Assembly: GCA_021324455.1 (NCBI GenBank) | Contig: JAJPJA010000147.1 | Coordinates: 1 to 64,000, forward strand | DNA length: 64,000 bases | Direction of reading: 5' to 3' | Origin: Pseudomonadota bacterium | Lineage (GTDB): Bacteria; Desulfobacterota; Binatia; Binatales; Binataceae | Part shown: one piece after another, positions 44,517-53,263 of the stretch | Position numbering within the stretch: the stretch's first letter is position 1 | Layout of the letters: every line of letters starts with the position of its first letter | Position numbers and translations under genes: made by a program | Notes under the pieces: generated by a model | What the model was told of the DNA's origin: nothing | Databases searched by the model: none | The model's input: the letters and a program-made list of their open reading frames with translations, nothing else

Positions 44517-44546
44517 TTTTTCATGTACAACAATGTTGTGTTATAT
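44517..44546 (+). promoter_or_regulatory. Palindromic promoter/operator module, copy C
   Basis: The palindrome ACAACAATGTTGT lies between TTTTTCATG and GTTATAT, the clearest -35/-10 pair of the three copies, with TTTTCA and TTATAT spaced 17 bp. It stands about 320 bp upstream of a luciferase-like gene. The surrounding 630-bp gap holds no recognised gene. Confidence 0.6.
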
Positions 44547-44853
44547 GGCCGATGCTTGACGAACGGCGCTTGCGCGGGACCCTTGCGCGATCGACGCGGC
44601 CTGCGTTGCTGGGGGCCGCATGTAACGCTTGAAATCCCGCTCTGCGTGGTTCATCCTGCACCGCGTGACACCGCCGGTGTAAAACGCGCCGTGTCTGGCC
44701 TGCCGTCAGGTGCTGCCGGGCTGGTTCGGCAGTATGATTTCCGGTTTCCGCAAGCGCCGCGGAGGGTCGGGCATGGTCAGATGGAAGGCGCCGACCGCGA
44801 TTGGAAGGCGCCACGCGCCGGGCACGCCGACAAACACTGCTGAGAGGCTCGCC

Positions 44854-45939
44854 ATGGAACTGAGTCTGTTTTTCGAACTCGAGACCTCGGACTTATCGGA
44901 AGCCGGCGTCAGGCGCACTTTCGATCAGTGCGTGGAGCAGGTGATGCTCGCCGACCAGCTCGGATACCGCGCCGTGTGGTTCACCGAACATCATTTTCTG
45001 CCCGGATTTTCCTACAGCTCGTCGCCGGAACTGGTTCTGGCGCATCTGGCCGCCAGGACCAGGAACATCCGCCTTGGGCATGGGATCGTGCTGCTGCCCT
45101 TCCGCATCAATCATCCCTTGCGAGTGGCCGAACGGATCGCGACCCTCGACGTGCTGTCCAATGGACGGGTGGAGTTCGGCGGCGGGCGCGCGATTTCGGA
45201 ATCGGAGCTTTCCGGGTTTGAAGTCAATCCGGACGACACCCGTCCGCAGTGGGAAGAGTCATTGAGCGTCCTGCCCCGGATGTGGACGCAGGAAAGTTTC
45301 GAATATCAAAGTCCGAGCCTGAGAATCCCCGAACGCCAGGTGGTGCCCAAACCGGTGCAAAAACCTCATCCGCCAATGTGGGTGGCGGCCACTCAGCCCG
45401 CCACGCTGGAATTCGCCGGGGATCATGGGTTGGGCGTGCTTGGCTTTGGCATCGGTCAGGGCAAGTCCAACGAATATGTCCGCCTGTACCGCGATCGGAT
45501 CAGGAACTGCACTCCGATAGGCTCGTTCGTCAACGACAAGTTCGCCCTGCTGACCTTCACCCTGTGCTGCGACACCGACGAGGAAGCGCTCGCGATCCAG
45601 GGGCCGAACTTCAGGATGTACAACGAAGCGGTGCGCAACCTGTTCGCGCCGTGGATCGACGGCAAACCGCCCCGCTCCTACGAATTTTTCATGAAGCACT
45701 GGCTGGAGACGCAGTACCTGACGCATTCGGTGCCGATTTCGGAAATAGTCAAAGCCGGCGGCGCCTGTATCGGCAGCCCCGAAACCTGCCTCGATGTACT
45801 GCAGTACCTGTCCGACGCCGGGGTGGACGAAGCGTTGCTGTTCATGCAGCTTTACACCACGCCGCACGACAAAATAATGCGTTCCATCGAGCTGATTGCC
45901 GGCAAGGTAATGCCCAGGCTCAAGCAGAGCGCCAAGTGA
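44854..45939 (+). CDS. LLM-class flavin-dependent oxidoreductase
   Basis: This 361-residue luciferase-like protein has MELSLFFELETSDLSEAGVR at the start, AVWFTEHHFLPGFSYSSSPE, RIATLDVLSNGRVEFGGGR and PPMWVAATQPATLEFAGDHG. It is the same family as the minus-strand gene at 43-44 kb but only distantly related. GAGAGGCTCGCC precedes the ATG. It is divergent from that gene and lies downstream of operator module C, so it may be repressor-controlled. Confidence 0.88.
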   Translation: MELSLFFELETSDLSEAGVRRTFDQCVEQVMLADQLGYRAVWFTEHHFLPGFSYSSSPELVLAHLAARTRNIRLGHGIVLLPFRINHPLRVAERIATLDVLSNGRVEFGGGRAISESELSGFEVNPDDTRPQWEESLSVLPRMWTQESFEYQSPSLRIPERQVVPKPVQKPHPPMWVAATQPATLEFAGDHGLGVLGFGIGQGKSNEYVRLYRDRIRNCTPIGSFVNDKFALLTFTLCCDTDEEALAIQGPNFRMYNEAVRNLFAPWIDGKPPRSYEFFMKHWLETQYLTHSVPISEIVKAGGACIGSPETCLDVLQYLSDAGVDEALLFMQLYTTPHDKIMRSIELIAGKVMPRLKQSAK

Positions 45940-46046
45940 TGCGCGCCGGCGGATAGATTCTGCCGCAGATAGATGAGCGGCGCCGCGGGCCCGGCGCCGG
46001 TGAAAGTTCCCGGTCGTGAAATGGATCGGCCGGGCAACCGCCTGAA

Positions 46047-47435
46047 CTAGCGCCGCAAGGCGGCTTCCGGCCGCATCGCCCGCTCCACCTCCTCATCGGT
46101 GGGCCACCAGTCGGGCCGCTCGATCTCGGTGACCCGGTCCCGGATAAATTCGGCGGGCGGCTCGATCCTGTACAGACGCCGCGCATTATCGCCGAGGAAT
46201 TTGGCCTGATACGACTCCGGCAATTCGCATTTGCGCATGGTCTCGATCGCCCGCCACGCGTCGTCGCCGTCGTGATGGTACACGTCGGAAGACCAGGCCA
46301 GAATATCGCCATAGAAATCCGGCAAGCGCGAAGGCGGCGCCTCATCGCCCTCGAACCCGGTCACGCAATGCTCGAAGAAGGTTTCGCTGGGCATTCGTTT
46401 GAGCGCAAAGCGCTTGCGGTCGTTGCGGTAGAGCCGGTAAGTCTTGTCGCACTCGTCGAGCAGAAAGCTGAGCCAGGTGGATGAGGCCTCGAACACCGCC
46501 GCCCGGATTTTGGGAAAGCGCTCGAAGAATCCCGACATCAGGGCCATCGTCACCCACAACGCGGCTTCAGCCTGGAAGTTCTGCACGTTGGTCAGAAACA
46601 ACTGCGGCACGGTCGAGGACACGATGCTCCATTCAATGAATTCCGCGCCCGAATACTGCTCGGTGTAAGCCGGAGGTTTGATGGATCCGGTTGCGGGAAA
46701 CGGATGCATCCCGTAAACCACGCCGGTTTCTTCCATCGCTCGCCACACCGGATCGTACTTGGGCTGAATGGGGTAATTGCCCATCGCGTCGACCGGCCGT
46801 ATCAATCCGACGCGGCATCCCTTGTCGGCCACGCGATAGACTTCCTGCGCCGCGAACTTCGGATTCTGCAGCGGCAGCAGCGCCGCAAAATACAGCCGCC
46901 GCGGGTTTTCCTGGCAGTAATCGTAGGCCCATTCGTTATAGGCCTTGCACATCGCCTTGGCGCCGATGTCGTTTTGCAGCCACGGATAGGTATCGATATC
47001 GGAGGGAATGATCATCACCTGGTCGATACCCTGGATATCCATGTCGCGCAGCCGCGGCTTGGGTTCGTACGCGCCCCGATGGTCGATATAGGCCGCCTGC
47101 TCGCGGGTGAGCGCGGTTTTCCGATCGAGATTGCGGACGTTGATGGTCCGCTGGATGTCATGCTTGAGACCGGGACCGGACAGCGACAGCAGGTTGACCT
47201 TGCCGGGCGTACCGCCGATGCGTTGTCCGGTGAGCGCGCCCACGCCGGCCTTGCCGTTGACGATCAGCTGGCGGGTTTCGGAGTCATACCACATGGTGTC
47301 CTCCAAAGCCCTCAATTCGCGCTGGCTCAGCAGGTCCCGGGCCCGCTCCCACAACCAGGGCGGCTCGGAGACGTGCGCGTCGCAGTCAAAGGTCGCGAAA
47401 TTCTTCGTCATCGGGGCAAACTTCTGAACGCGCAT
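46047..47435 (-). CDS. Long amidohydrolase 2 family protein
   Basis: This 462-residue protein has metal motif FDCDAHVSEPPWLWE (Asp19, His21), a His in VYGMHPFPATG and the final Asp in AWSSDVYHHDGDD. A two-strand insertion near residues 50-100 (KVNLLSLSGPGLKHDIQRTI) is not found in the shorter paralogues. GGAGGTGCCAGG precedes the ATG. It is the last gene of a minus-strand operon with a ferredoxin reductase and methylmalonyl-CoA mutase. The substrate is unknown. Confidence 0.85.
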   Translation of the reverse strand: MRVQKFAPMTKNFATFDCDAHVSEPPWLWERARDLLSQRELRALEDTMWYDSETRQLIVNGKAGVGALTGQRIGGTPGKVNLLSLSGPGLKHDIQRTINVRNLDRKTALTREQAAYIDHRGAYEPKPRLRDMDIQGIDQVMIIPSDIDTYPWLQNDIGAKAMCKAYNEWAYDYCQENPRRLYFAALLPLQNPKFAAQEVYRVADKGCRVGLIRPVDAMGNYPIQPKYDPVWRAMEETGVVYGMHPFPATGSIKPPAYTEQYSGAEFIEWSIVSSTVPQLFLTNVQNFQAEAALWVTMALMSGFFERFPKIRAAVFEASSTWLSFLLDECDKTYRLYRNDRKRFALKRMPSETFFEHCVTGFEGDEAPPSRLPDFYGDILAWSSDVYHHDGDDAWRAIETMRKCELPESYQAKFLGDNARRLYRIEPPAEFIRDRVTEIERPDWWPTDEEVERAMRPEAALRR

Positions 47436-47531
47436 CCTGGCACCTCCGGCCGCCGCAAGCGCGGCATTTTGACGTATAGCCGATGCGGCCAAACTAAAAA
47501 AGTGCCGCGCAGGTCTGGCCGATCAGCTTGA

Positions 47532-48518
47532 TCAGGGCCGTTGCCTGCATCGCCAATCGTAATCCACGATCGTGCCCGCAGCGGTGGGGCGGCCCTGGCA
47601 GGTGAGGACGTAGCCGTCGGCGACCTCCGCGGGGGTCAGCACATTGTTGACCCGCATCGCCGCCCTGCCCGCTTTAAGCCGCGCCACGCAGGCGCCGCAG
47701 TTGCCGCTCTCACACGAAGCGGGCGGACGCAGCGCCGCGCGCCGCGCCGTCTCCAGCAGGGTATCGCCGGCGCGATAAGGTACGCGATGTCTGGTCCGGC
47801 GAATGATGAAAACCACTTCCTCGACGGCCGTTGCCGCTCTCGCCGCGCCGGCTTGATCGAATAGCGGTTGTACTGAATTGTCGGGCAGCGAGATGAAACG
47901 TTCGATGAAAATGCCATCTCTATCTATATTTCCATTAGCCAGAGCCTTTTCCACCAGGTCCATGAAGGGCTCCGGGCCGCAGATGTAAAAATCGGACTGT
48001 TCATTTCCACAAATAAAGCGATCGAGCGCCGCCGCGCCGATGAAACCATCCGTACGGTCGAGATGATGCGCGATCTGCAAACGCGCGGGATGGCGCCGAC
48101 TGAGCTCGGCGAGCTCCCTGGCGAATATGATGGAATCCTCGTCCCGATTTGCGTAAAGCAGTCTGATGCGCCGCGAGGTCGTTGCCAGCGCGGTCTTGAT
48201 AATGGAAATCACGGGAGTGATGCCGCTGCCGCCGCTGAAGGCAACGATCGGAATGCCGCGGTCGCGAAGGCAAAAGCGGCCCGCCGGCGCGCTTGCCTGC
48301 AAAATCTCACCTTCGCGAACGTTATCGTTGATCCAGTTGGAAACACGTCCCCCCGCGATGCGCTTGATGGTCACCTTCATCTCGGGATCGGTATCCGGCG
48401 AGCTGCTCATCGAATAGCAGCGCAGCAACGGCTGACCCGCAACCGGGATGCGAAAGGTCAGAAACTGGCCGGCTTTATAGGTGAACCGTTCGCGCAAGCC
48501 GCCGGGTATGTCGAGCAC
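47532..48518 (-). CDS. Oxygenase ferredoxin reductase (FAD/NAD/2Fe-2S), 5' end damaged
   Basis: This protein transfers electrons from NAD(P)H via FAD to a plant-type 2Fe-2S centre, as in KshB-type reductases. FAD motif RCYSMSSSPD, nucleotide motif FSGGSGITPVISI and cluster cysteines in CESGNCGACVARL plus LTCQG are all present. The frame extends upstream with family-like sequence (EHPDAAGGYFPLRVKRVI) to ATG AGC TAA, so codon 3 of the natural gene is a stop. Translation from the GTG at 48518 would lose about 25 residues of the first FAD-domain strands. It may be a recent pseudogene. Confidence 0.8.
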   Translation of the reverse strand: MLDIPGGLRERFTYKAGQFLTFRIPVAGQPLLRCYSMSSSPDTDPEMKVTIKRIAGGRVSNWINDNVREGEILQASAPAGRFCLRDRGIPIVAFSGGSGITPVISIIKTALATTSRRIRLLYANRDEDSIIFARELAELSRRHPARLQIAHHLDRTDGFIGAAALDRFICGNEQSDFYICGPEPFMDLVEKALANGNIDRDGIFIERFISLPDNSVQPLFDQAGAARAATAVEEVVFIIRRTRHRVPYRAGDTLLETARRAALRPPASCESGNCGACVARLKAGRAAMRVNNVLTPAEVADGYVLTCQGRPTAAGTIVDYDWRCRQRP

Positions 48519-48680
48519 CAGCGAGCAGTAATCAGGGGTCTCCGGGATGACGCGCTTTACGCGCAGCGGGAAATAGCCGCCCGCGGCGTCTGGATGTTCT
48601 TAGCTCATTGTAACCGCAGAGCACAAAGCGGCGCCCGGCGCCGAATCAAAAGCCCCGCGCGCGCGCTTTCCGCAGCCGAC

Positions 48681-49076
48681 TCATGACAGCTCGCGGTCGA
48701 TATGGTCGAGAACGTCGGCAAGTTTCATCTCAGCCGTAAAGACGCCTCGCACTCCCATATCAAGCAGAGCCTGACGATCTTTTCCGGGAATTGTGCCGCC
48801 GACGAAGATTTTTATTTCCGGCCGCCCCAACTGCGAAAGCTGGCGCATCGTCTCGCCCACCAATTCCATGTGCGCGCCGGAAAGCAGGCTCAGTCCCACC
48901 GCGTCGACGTCTTCGTCGATAGCGGTGCGCGCGATGAACTCCGGCGATTTGCGCAATCCGGTGTAAATCACTTCGGCGCCGGCGTCGCGCAGCGCCAGCA
49001 CCATCACCTTGGCGCCGGCGTCATGACCGTCAAGCCCGACCTTGCCCAGCAGAATCTTCTTTCCTTTAAGCGCCAC
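48681..49076 (-). CDS. mcmA2: Methylmalonyl-CoA mutase small (B12-binding) subunit
   Basis: This 131-residue Rossmann-like domain binds adenosylcobalamin. The motif DGHDAG at 16-21 supplies the cobalt-ligand His18, and IFVGGTIPGKD forms the nucleotide-tail pocket. It complements the separate catalytic subunit encoded just upstream, as in split mutases of archaea and many bacteria. The gap to that gene is 12 bp. The ribosome site is GGGAGCGG. Confidence 0.93.
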   Translation of the reverse strand: MALKGKKILLGKVGLDGHDAGAKVMVLALRDAGAEVIYTGLRKSPEFIARTAIDEDVDAVGLSLLSGAHMELVGETMRQLSQLGRPEIKIFVGGTIPGKDRQALLDMGVRGVFTAEMKLADVLDHIDRELS

Positions 49077-49088
49077 TGACCGCTCCCA

Positions 49089-50720
49089 TCACAATCCGGT
49101 GGGTTCCCGGAATTCGCCCCAATGCCGCTTGAGCGTACTTACGATTTCGCCGACCGTCGCATAGCTGTGGCAGCACTTGATCAGCAGCGGCATCAAATTG
49201 TCATGATCGCCGGCCGCCGCCGCGCTCAGCTCCGACAGGCACGCTTCAACCGCATGATTGTCGCGCTCGCCGCGCAATGCCCGATATCGCTCGACCACGC
49301 TGCGCGCCGCATCGGGGTCGGCGCTGAACTCCGCGCCGTTCCATTCGTGGCCGGCGCCATCCTCGCGGCAATAGCGGTTCACTCCGACTACGATTCTGGA
49401 TCCGTTATCGGTCTGGATTTTGCGCTCACGCGCGCGCTGCGCGATGCGCCGCTGAATGATGCCCTGCTCGATAGCGCCGACCATACCGCCGATGCGCTCG
49501 ATATCCGCCATCAGCTTGACAATCTCCTCCTCCATGCGGTCGGTCAGATACTCGACATAATGGCTGCCGCCCAGCGGGTCGACGGTGTGCGCGATGCCGC
49601 TCTCGCAGGCGATCACCTGCTGGGTACGCAGCGCAATCTCGGCGGTCTGTTCGGTGGGAATCTGATAAGCCTCGTCCAGGGCGGCGGTAAAGATCGACTG
49701 CGCGCCGCCCAAAACCGCGGCCATCGCTTCAATCGTCACCCGCACGACGTTGTTGTAGGGCTGCGCGGCGGTGAGCGACGCACCGCCGCAGACCACGCCG
49801 AACCGGAACAGCCAGCTTTTCGGATCCGCGGCGCCATAGCGCTCTCTCATCAGCCGCGCCCAGATTCGGCGCGCGGCGCGGAACTTACATACCTCTTCGA
49901 AAAAGTCGGTATGCACATAGAAGAAGAAACTAAGCCGCCCGGCAAAGCTGTCCAGCTCCCCGCCGCGCGCGCGCAATTCGTCAACGTAGGCCAGCGCATT
50001 GGCGAGCGTGTAAGCGGCCTCCTCAACCGCCGTGCAGCCGGCGTCGCGCATGTGCGCGCCCGCGATGCTTATCGGATTGAAACGCGGGGTGTGCTGGTTG
50101 GCGAACAATACCGAGTCCGCCACCAGGCGCATCGAGGGGCGCACGGGGAAAATCCAGGTTCCGCGCGCGACGTATTCCTTGAGGATGTCGTTTTGAATGG
50201 TGCCGGTGAGCTGGCGGCGCGGCACGCCCGCTTTGTCCGCCGCCGCCAGATACATCGCATAGATGATCGCCGCGGTGCCGTTGATGGTAAACGACACCGA
50301 AATCCGCGACAGATCGATCCCCTGGAACAGAATCTCCATCTCCCGCAGGTTGGAAACCGAGACCCCGACCCTGCCCACTTCCTGCGCCGCAATCGGGTCG
50401 GTCGGGTCGTAGCCGCATTGCGTGGGCAAATCGAATGCGACCGACAGCCCGGTCTGTCCCTGCTCAAGCAGGAAACGATAACGCTGGTTGGATTCCTGCG
50501 CCGTACCGAATCCCGAGTATTGGCGCATCGTCCACAGACGGCCGCGATAGCCGTCAGCGAAAATCCCGCGCGTGTACGGATATTCGCCGGGGGCGTCGCG
50601 ATGCTCACCGTGCATGTCCGCGGTGGCGAACACCGGTATCGGAATGCCGGACGGAGTGGTTAACTGCTGATGGCGGATTTGTGCGGGGTCAGCCGCGGCA
50701 AGCTCGGCGTCGGGCTTCAT
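49089..50720 (-). CDS. mcmA1: Methylmalonyl-CoA mutase large (catalytic) subunit
   Basis: This 543-residue TIM-barrel subunit has no B12 domain. It has RLWTMRQYSGFGTAQESNQR (the RQY of the active site), GQTGLSVAFDLPTQCGYD and HYVEYLTDRMEEEIVKLM. It interconverts methylmalonyl-CoA and succinyl-CoA or a related pair; close relatives act on isobutyryl- or ethylmalonyl-CoA. It begins 3 bp after the crotonase stop and is followed by the B12 subunit, so the three are coupled. No MeaB chaperone or epimerase gene is present. Confidence 0.93.
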   Translation of the reverse strand: MKPDAELAAADPAQIRHQQLTTPSGIPIPVFATADMHGEHRDAPGEYPYTRGIFADGYRGRLWTMRQYSGFGTAQESNQRYRFLLEQGQTGLSVAFDLPTQCGYDPTDPIAAQEVGRVGVSVSNLREMEILFQGIDLSRISVSFTINGTAAIIYAMYLAAADKAGVPRRQLTGTIQNDILKEYVARGTWIFPVRPSMRLVADSVLFANQHTPRFNPISIAGAHMRDAGCTAVEEAAYTLANALAYVDELRARGGELDSFAGRLSFFFYVHTDFFEEVCKFRAARRIWARLMRERYGAADPKSWLFRFGVVCGGASLTAAQPYNNVVRVTIEAMAAVLGGAQSIFTAALDEAYQIPTEQTAEIALRTQQVIACESGIAHTVDPLGGSHYVEYLTDRMEEEIVKLMADIERIGGMVGAIEQGIIQRRIAQRARERKIQTDNGSRIVVGVNRYCREDGAGHEWNGAEFSADPDAARSVVERYRALRGERDNHAVEACLSELSAAAAGDHDNLMPLLIKCCHSYATVGEIVSTLKRHWGEFREPTGL

Positions 50721-50723
50721 AAT

Positions 50724-51488
50724 TCAACGTCCTGCGAAAAGTTTTTCGACCGCTCGGAGATGGTCCTGATGCACCCAACTGGGAGCAAAGAGCCGTGTTT
50801 CCAGCTGGTTCAATTCGCCGATCGACAGACCTGAGCGCGCGGCGTACGCCAAAGCCTTGAATGCGCGCAGCACGTGCGGCGCTTGCCTGAGGATCGGCGC
50901 CAGAAAATCCGTTTCCAGCGCGTCCAGTGTCTGACCATCATCGGCCGCCCGATTGATCAGGCCCAGCGACGCCGCCTGGCGCGCCGGAATCATCTCACCC
51001 TGGCAAAGCAGCTGCAGCGCGGCCGACGGACCAACCAGCCGCATCAGATCCACGCCGCCGCCCCACGCGGTGGTTACATTGATGCGTCCCTGGACAAAGC
51101 CGATACGCGCGTGCGAGGCTGCGATACGCATGTCGCAGGCCAGCGCCAGCTCCGCACCGCCGCCCATCGCGTCGCCGTTGAGCGCCGCAATTACAGGAAG
51201 CGGAAAGCGGCGGATGTTCTCCAAACAATCCTTCACCTGGTTGGCCATCGCCGCCGCACCCTCAGCCGTATCGATTGCCGCCAGTTCCTGGAGGTCGCCG
51301 CCGGCGGCGAAACACAGCTCGCCGGATCCGCGCAGCACGGCGGCCTTGAGGTTTGGATCGGAGCCGCCCGCCGCGAACACTTCGCCCAGTTCCTTCAGCA
51401 CGCTGCGGCTCAGTGCGTTGCGCTTGGCCGGACGATTGATGGTGACGCGCAAAACGCCGCCCTCGGCGATAACCTGAAGTTCGCTCAT
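50724..51488 (-). CDS. Enoyl-CoA hydratase/isomerase family protein, possible acyl-CoA decarboxylase
   Basis: This 254-residue crotonase has the oxyanion loop AAGGDLQEL and GDAMGGGAELALACDMRIA. The first catalytic Glu of hydratases (GGGAEL) is present, but the second, in the PE motif, is replaced: the region reads IGFVQGRINVTTAWGGG. That resembles ethyl/methylmalonyl-CoA decarboxylase-type crotonases (RFVxxxxxIxPSWGG). Being coupled to methylmalonyl-CoA mutase, it may decarboxylate methylmalonyl-CoA, as YgfG does beside the E. coli mutase. It starts 4 bp after the IclR stop. Confidence 0.85.
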   Translation of the reverse strand: MSELQVIAEGGVLRVTINRPAKRNALSRSVLKELGEVFAAGGSDPNLKAAVLRGSGELCFAAGGDLQELAAIDTAEGAAAMANQVKDCLENIRRFPLPVIAALNGDAMGGGAELALACDMRIAASHARIGFVQGRINVTTAWGGGVDLMRLVGPSAALQLLCQGEMIPARQAASLGLINRAADDGQTLDALETDFLAPILRQAPHVLRAFKALAYAARSGLSIGELNQLETRLFAPSWVHQDHLRAVEKLFAGR

Positions 51489-51492
51489 GAGA

Positions 51493-52314
51493 TCATTTAA
51501 GCCCGGCTTGTTTGCGGGTCCACGGTTTTGAGGTTGCGGGTTTGACGCCGCGGGCGCGATGGCGGGCGGCGTCATCTTTGATCGCCAGCTCCCGGGAAAG
51601 ATCGAGCAGAAGGCGCGAATTGCGCTGGAAATTGTCTTCCATCCGCTTCAGCGGCCCGGCCACCGCGATGCCGGCCAGCCCGCTCCCGCTGTCGATCGCG
51701 ACCGCCATGCCCATAACGTCCGCCACATTCTCTCCGCGGGTGACGAAAAACCCTCGCCGCCGCCCCGCTGCAAGGTCGGCCTCCAGAACCGTCCGAGCGG
51801 TGATCGTGTTGGGTGTCACGCGGGGCAGCTCGAGTTTTGCCAGCAGCGCGGCGCGCGACTTCGAATCCAGCAGCGCCAGCGTTGCCTTGCCAATTGAGCT
51901 GGAATGCAGCGGCTTGGAATCGCCCACATTGGCGCTGTAGCGGATGGTTTGCAGCCCCTCTTCGATGGCCAGATAGACGACACGATCGGTCTGCAGCTTG
52001 CCCAGAATTACGGTTTCGCCCGTGGCGTCGCGCAAACGCGCCAGCGCCGGCGTCAGGCGATGGACGATGGGGTCGTGGGCGGCGATCGCGCGGGCGCAAT
52101 CGACTATCCGGCCGGTGGGGTAAAAGCTGCGGCTGTCGACGACATAAAGGTAGCCGCGATCCCGCAGGGTCCTGACGATCTCGTGGCAGGTACTGATGGG
52201 AGTGTTGATTTCATCGGCGATCTCGCTGAGCGAGAGCGGCCGCTTGTGCGCTTTGAAGGTTTCGAAAACGTCCATCGTGCGTACGGCCGCCCTGACGACC
52301 GGTTTCGAAATCAT
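51493..52314 (-). CDS. IclR-family transcriptional regulator
   Basis: This 273-residue protein has an N-terminal winged helix (SLSEIADEINTPISTCHEIV, then RTLRDRGYLYVVD) and a C-terminal effector domain with LHSSSIGKATLALLDSKSRA and GIAVAGPLKRM. It heads the crotonase/mutase operon with a 4-bp gap, so it probably regulates its own operon in response to an acid or acyl-CoA. I start at MISKPVVRAAVRTM; 16 upstream codons are open but poor. It is divergent from a TetR gene. Confidence 0.88.
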   Translation of the reverse strand: MISKPVVRAAVRTMDVFETFKAHKRPLSLSEIADEINTPISTCHEIVRTLRDRGYLYVVDSRSFYPTGRIVDCARAIAAHDPIVHRLTPALARLRDATGETVILGKLQTDRVVYLAIEEGLQTIRYSANVGDSKPLHSSSIGKATLALLDSKSRAALLAKLELPRVTPNTITARTVLEADLAAGRRRGFFVTRGENVADVMGMAVAIDSGSGLAGIAVAGPLKRMEDNFQRNSRLLLDLSRELAIKDDAARHRARGVKPATSKPWTRKQAGLK

Positions 52315-52488
52315 GAAATACATTTCGCATTTCCGGAAAACGCTGTAAAGGTTTCCAACCAATAGCCAGTCCCCGCCCAGCGCGGCGCGCTGTTCAATTG
52401 CCCAGCCAAACCTTGGTTATCTTTCCGATCCGAAGCAACGAATTTCCCTCCGAAGGCGGATTGCGCAAACGAGATTTGCAACCCGCTA

Positions 52489-52517
52489 TTGGACGGGACG
52501 CCGGGCGCGCATAATCT
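52489..52517 (+). promoter_or_regulatory. Sigma70-type promoter of the TetR gene
   Basis: TTGGAC and TAATCT are separated by 17 bp, and the start codon follows about 30 bp later after GGAAGGGAAAGGG. It lies in the divergent space between the IclR and TetR genes. Confidence 0.5.
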
Positions 52518-52546
52518 AGGCTGCCGCGGAAGGGAAAGGGCAAAAG

Positions 52547-53233
52547 ATGGCTGTGAACAGACGACGACGTCCGCGCGATCCTGCACGCACCCGGGAGGCA
52601 ATCCTGGAGGCCGCGCGTACGCGCCTGGCAAAAGACGGTCCCGAGGGGCTCAGCCTCTCAGAGGTGGCGCATCTGGCCGGAGTCAACCGGGGCACGGCTT
52701 ATCAGCATTTCGAGACCCGCGACAAGCTGATCAAAGCGACGGCGGAATGGGTTGCCGACAAATTGTTTCGCGCCGCGTTCGGCGATCCCGCCACGCTTGG
52801 CGAGCGCCGCATCGAGCAGGTCGACGTCGCCGGTCTGACGGACCGGCTGGCCAATTTCGCGATGGACAATCCCGAGCTGTGCCGGGTTTGGCTGCTGCGG
52901 GTGCTGTCTTCGCCCGATCCCGCGAGCGATCCGTTCTGGAAGGAGTATGAAGGTTCGCTGGCGCGCTTCGCGCAAAGCAGGCTGGCCCAGGACAATATCG
53001 ATACCGAGGTGCTCTCCGTGATTATGCTGGCGGGCACATTTCTGTGGCCGGTCTGGGCCCGGGCGCATAGCCGGGGAAACCGGGACCGGCGGCGGCTGGC
53101 ATATCGGTTTGTCCAGGAATGCCTGCGCCTGTGCATGTATGGCAGTCTTCGACCCGACCGCTTTCCCGCCATTGCCGAGCGCCTGAAGCCGACGGCCGGC
53201 ATTGAGTATAAATCCGCCAGGCTGCGCGGCTAG
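52547..53233 (+). CDS. TetR-family transcriptional regulator
   Basis: This 228-residue regulator has a helix-turn-helix in the first 60 residues: REAILEAARTRLAKDGPEGL, then SLSEVAHLAGVNRGTAYQHF. A tryptophan- and leucine-rich ligand domain follows. It is convergent with the corrinoid-ferredoxin gene and divergent from the IclR gene. Its operator and ligand are unknown; it is one candidate for binding the three palindromic modules elsewhere in the window. Confidence 0.9.
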   Translation: MAVNRRRRPRDPARTREAILEAARTRLAKDGPEGLSLSEVAHLAGVNRGTAYQHFETRDKLIKATAEWVADKLFRAAFGDPATLGERRIEQVDVAGLTDRLANFAMDNPELCRVWLLRVLSSPDPASDPFWKEYEGSLARFAQSRLAQDNIDTEVLSVIMLAGTFLWPVWARAHSRGNRDRRRLAYRFVQECLRLCMYGSLRPDRFPAIAERLKPTAGIEYKSARLRG

Positions 53234-53263
53234 CCTGAAACTCGACCTCAACCCCCACAGCAG

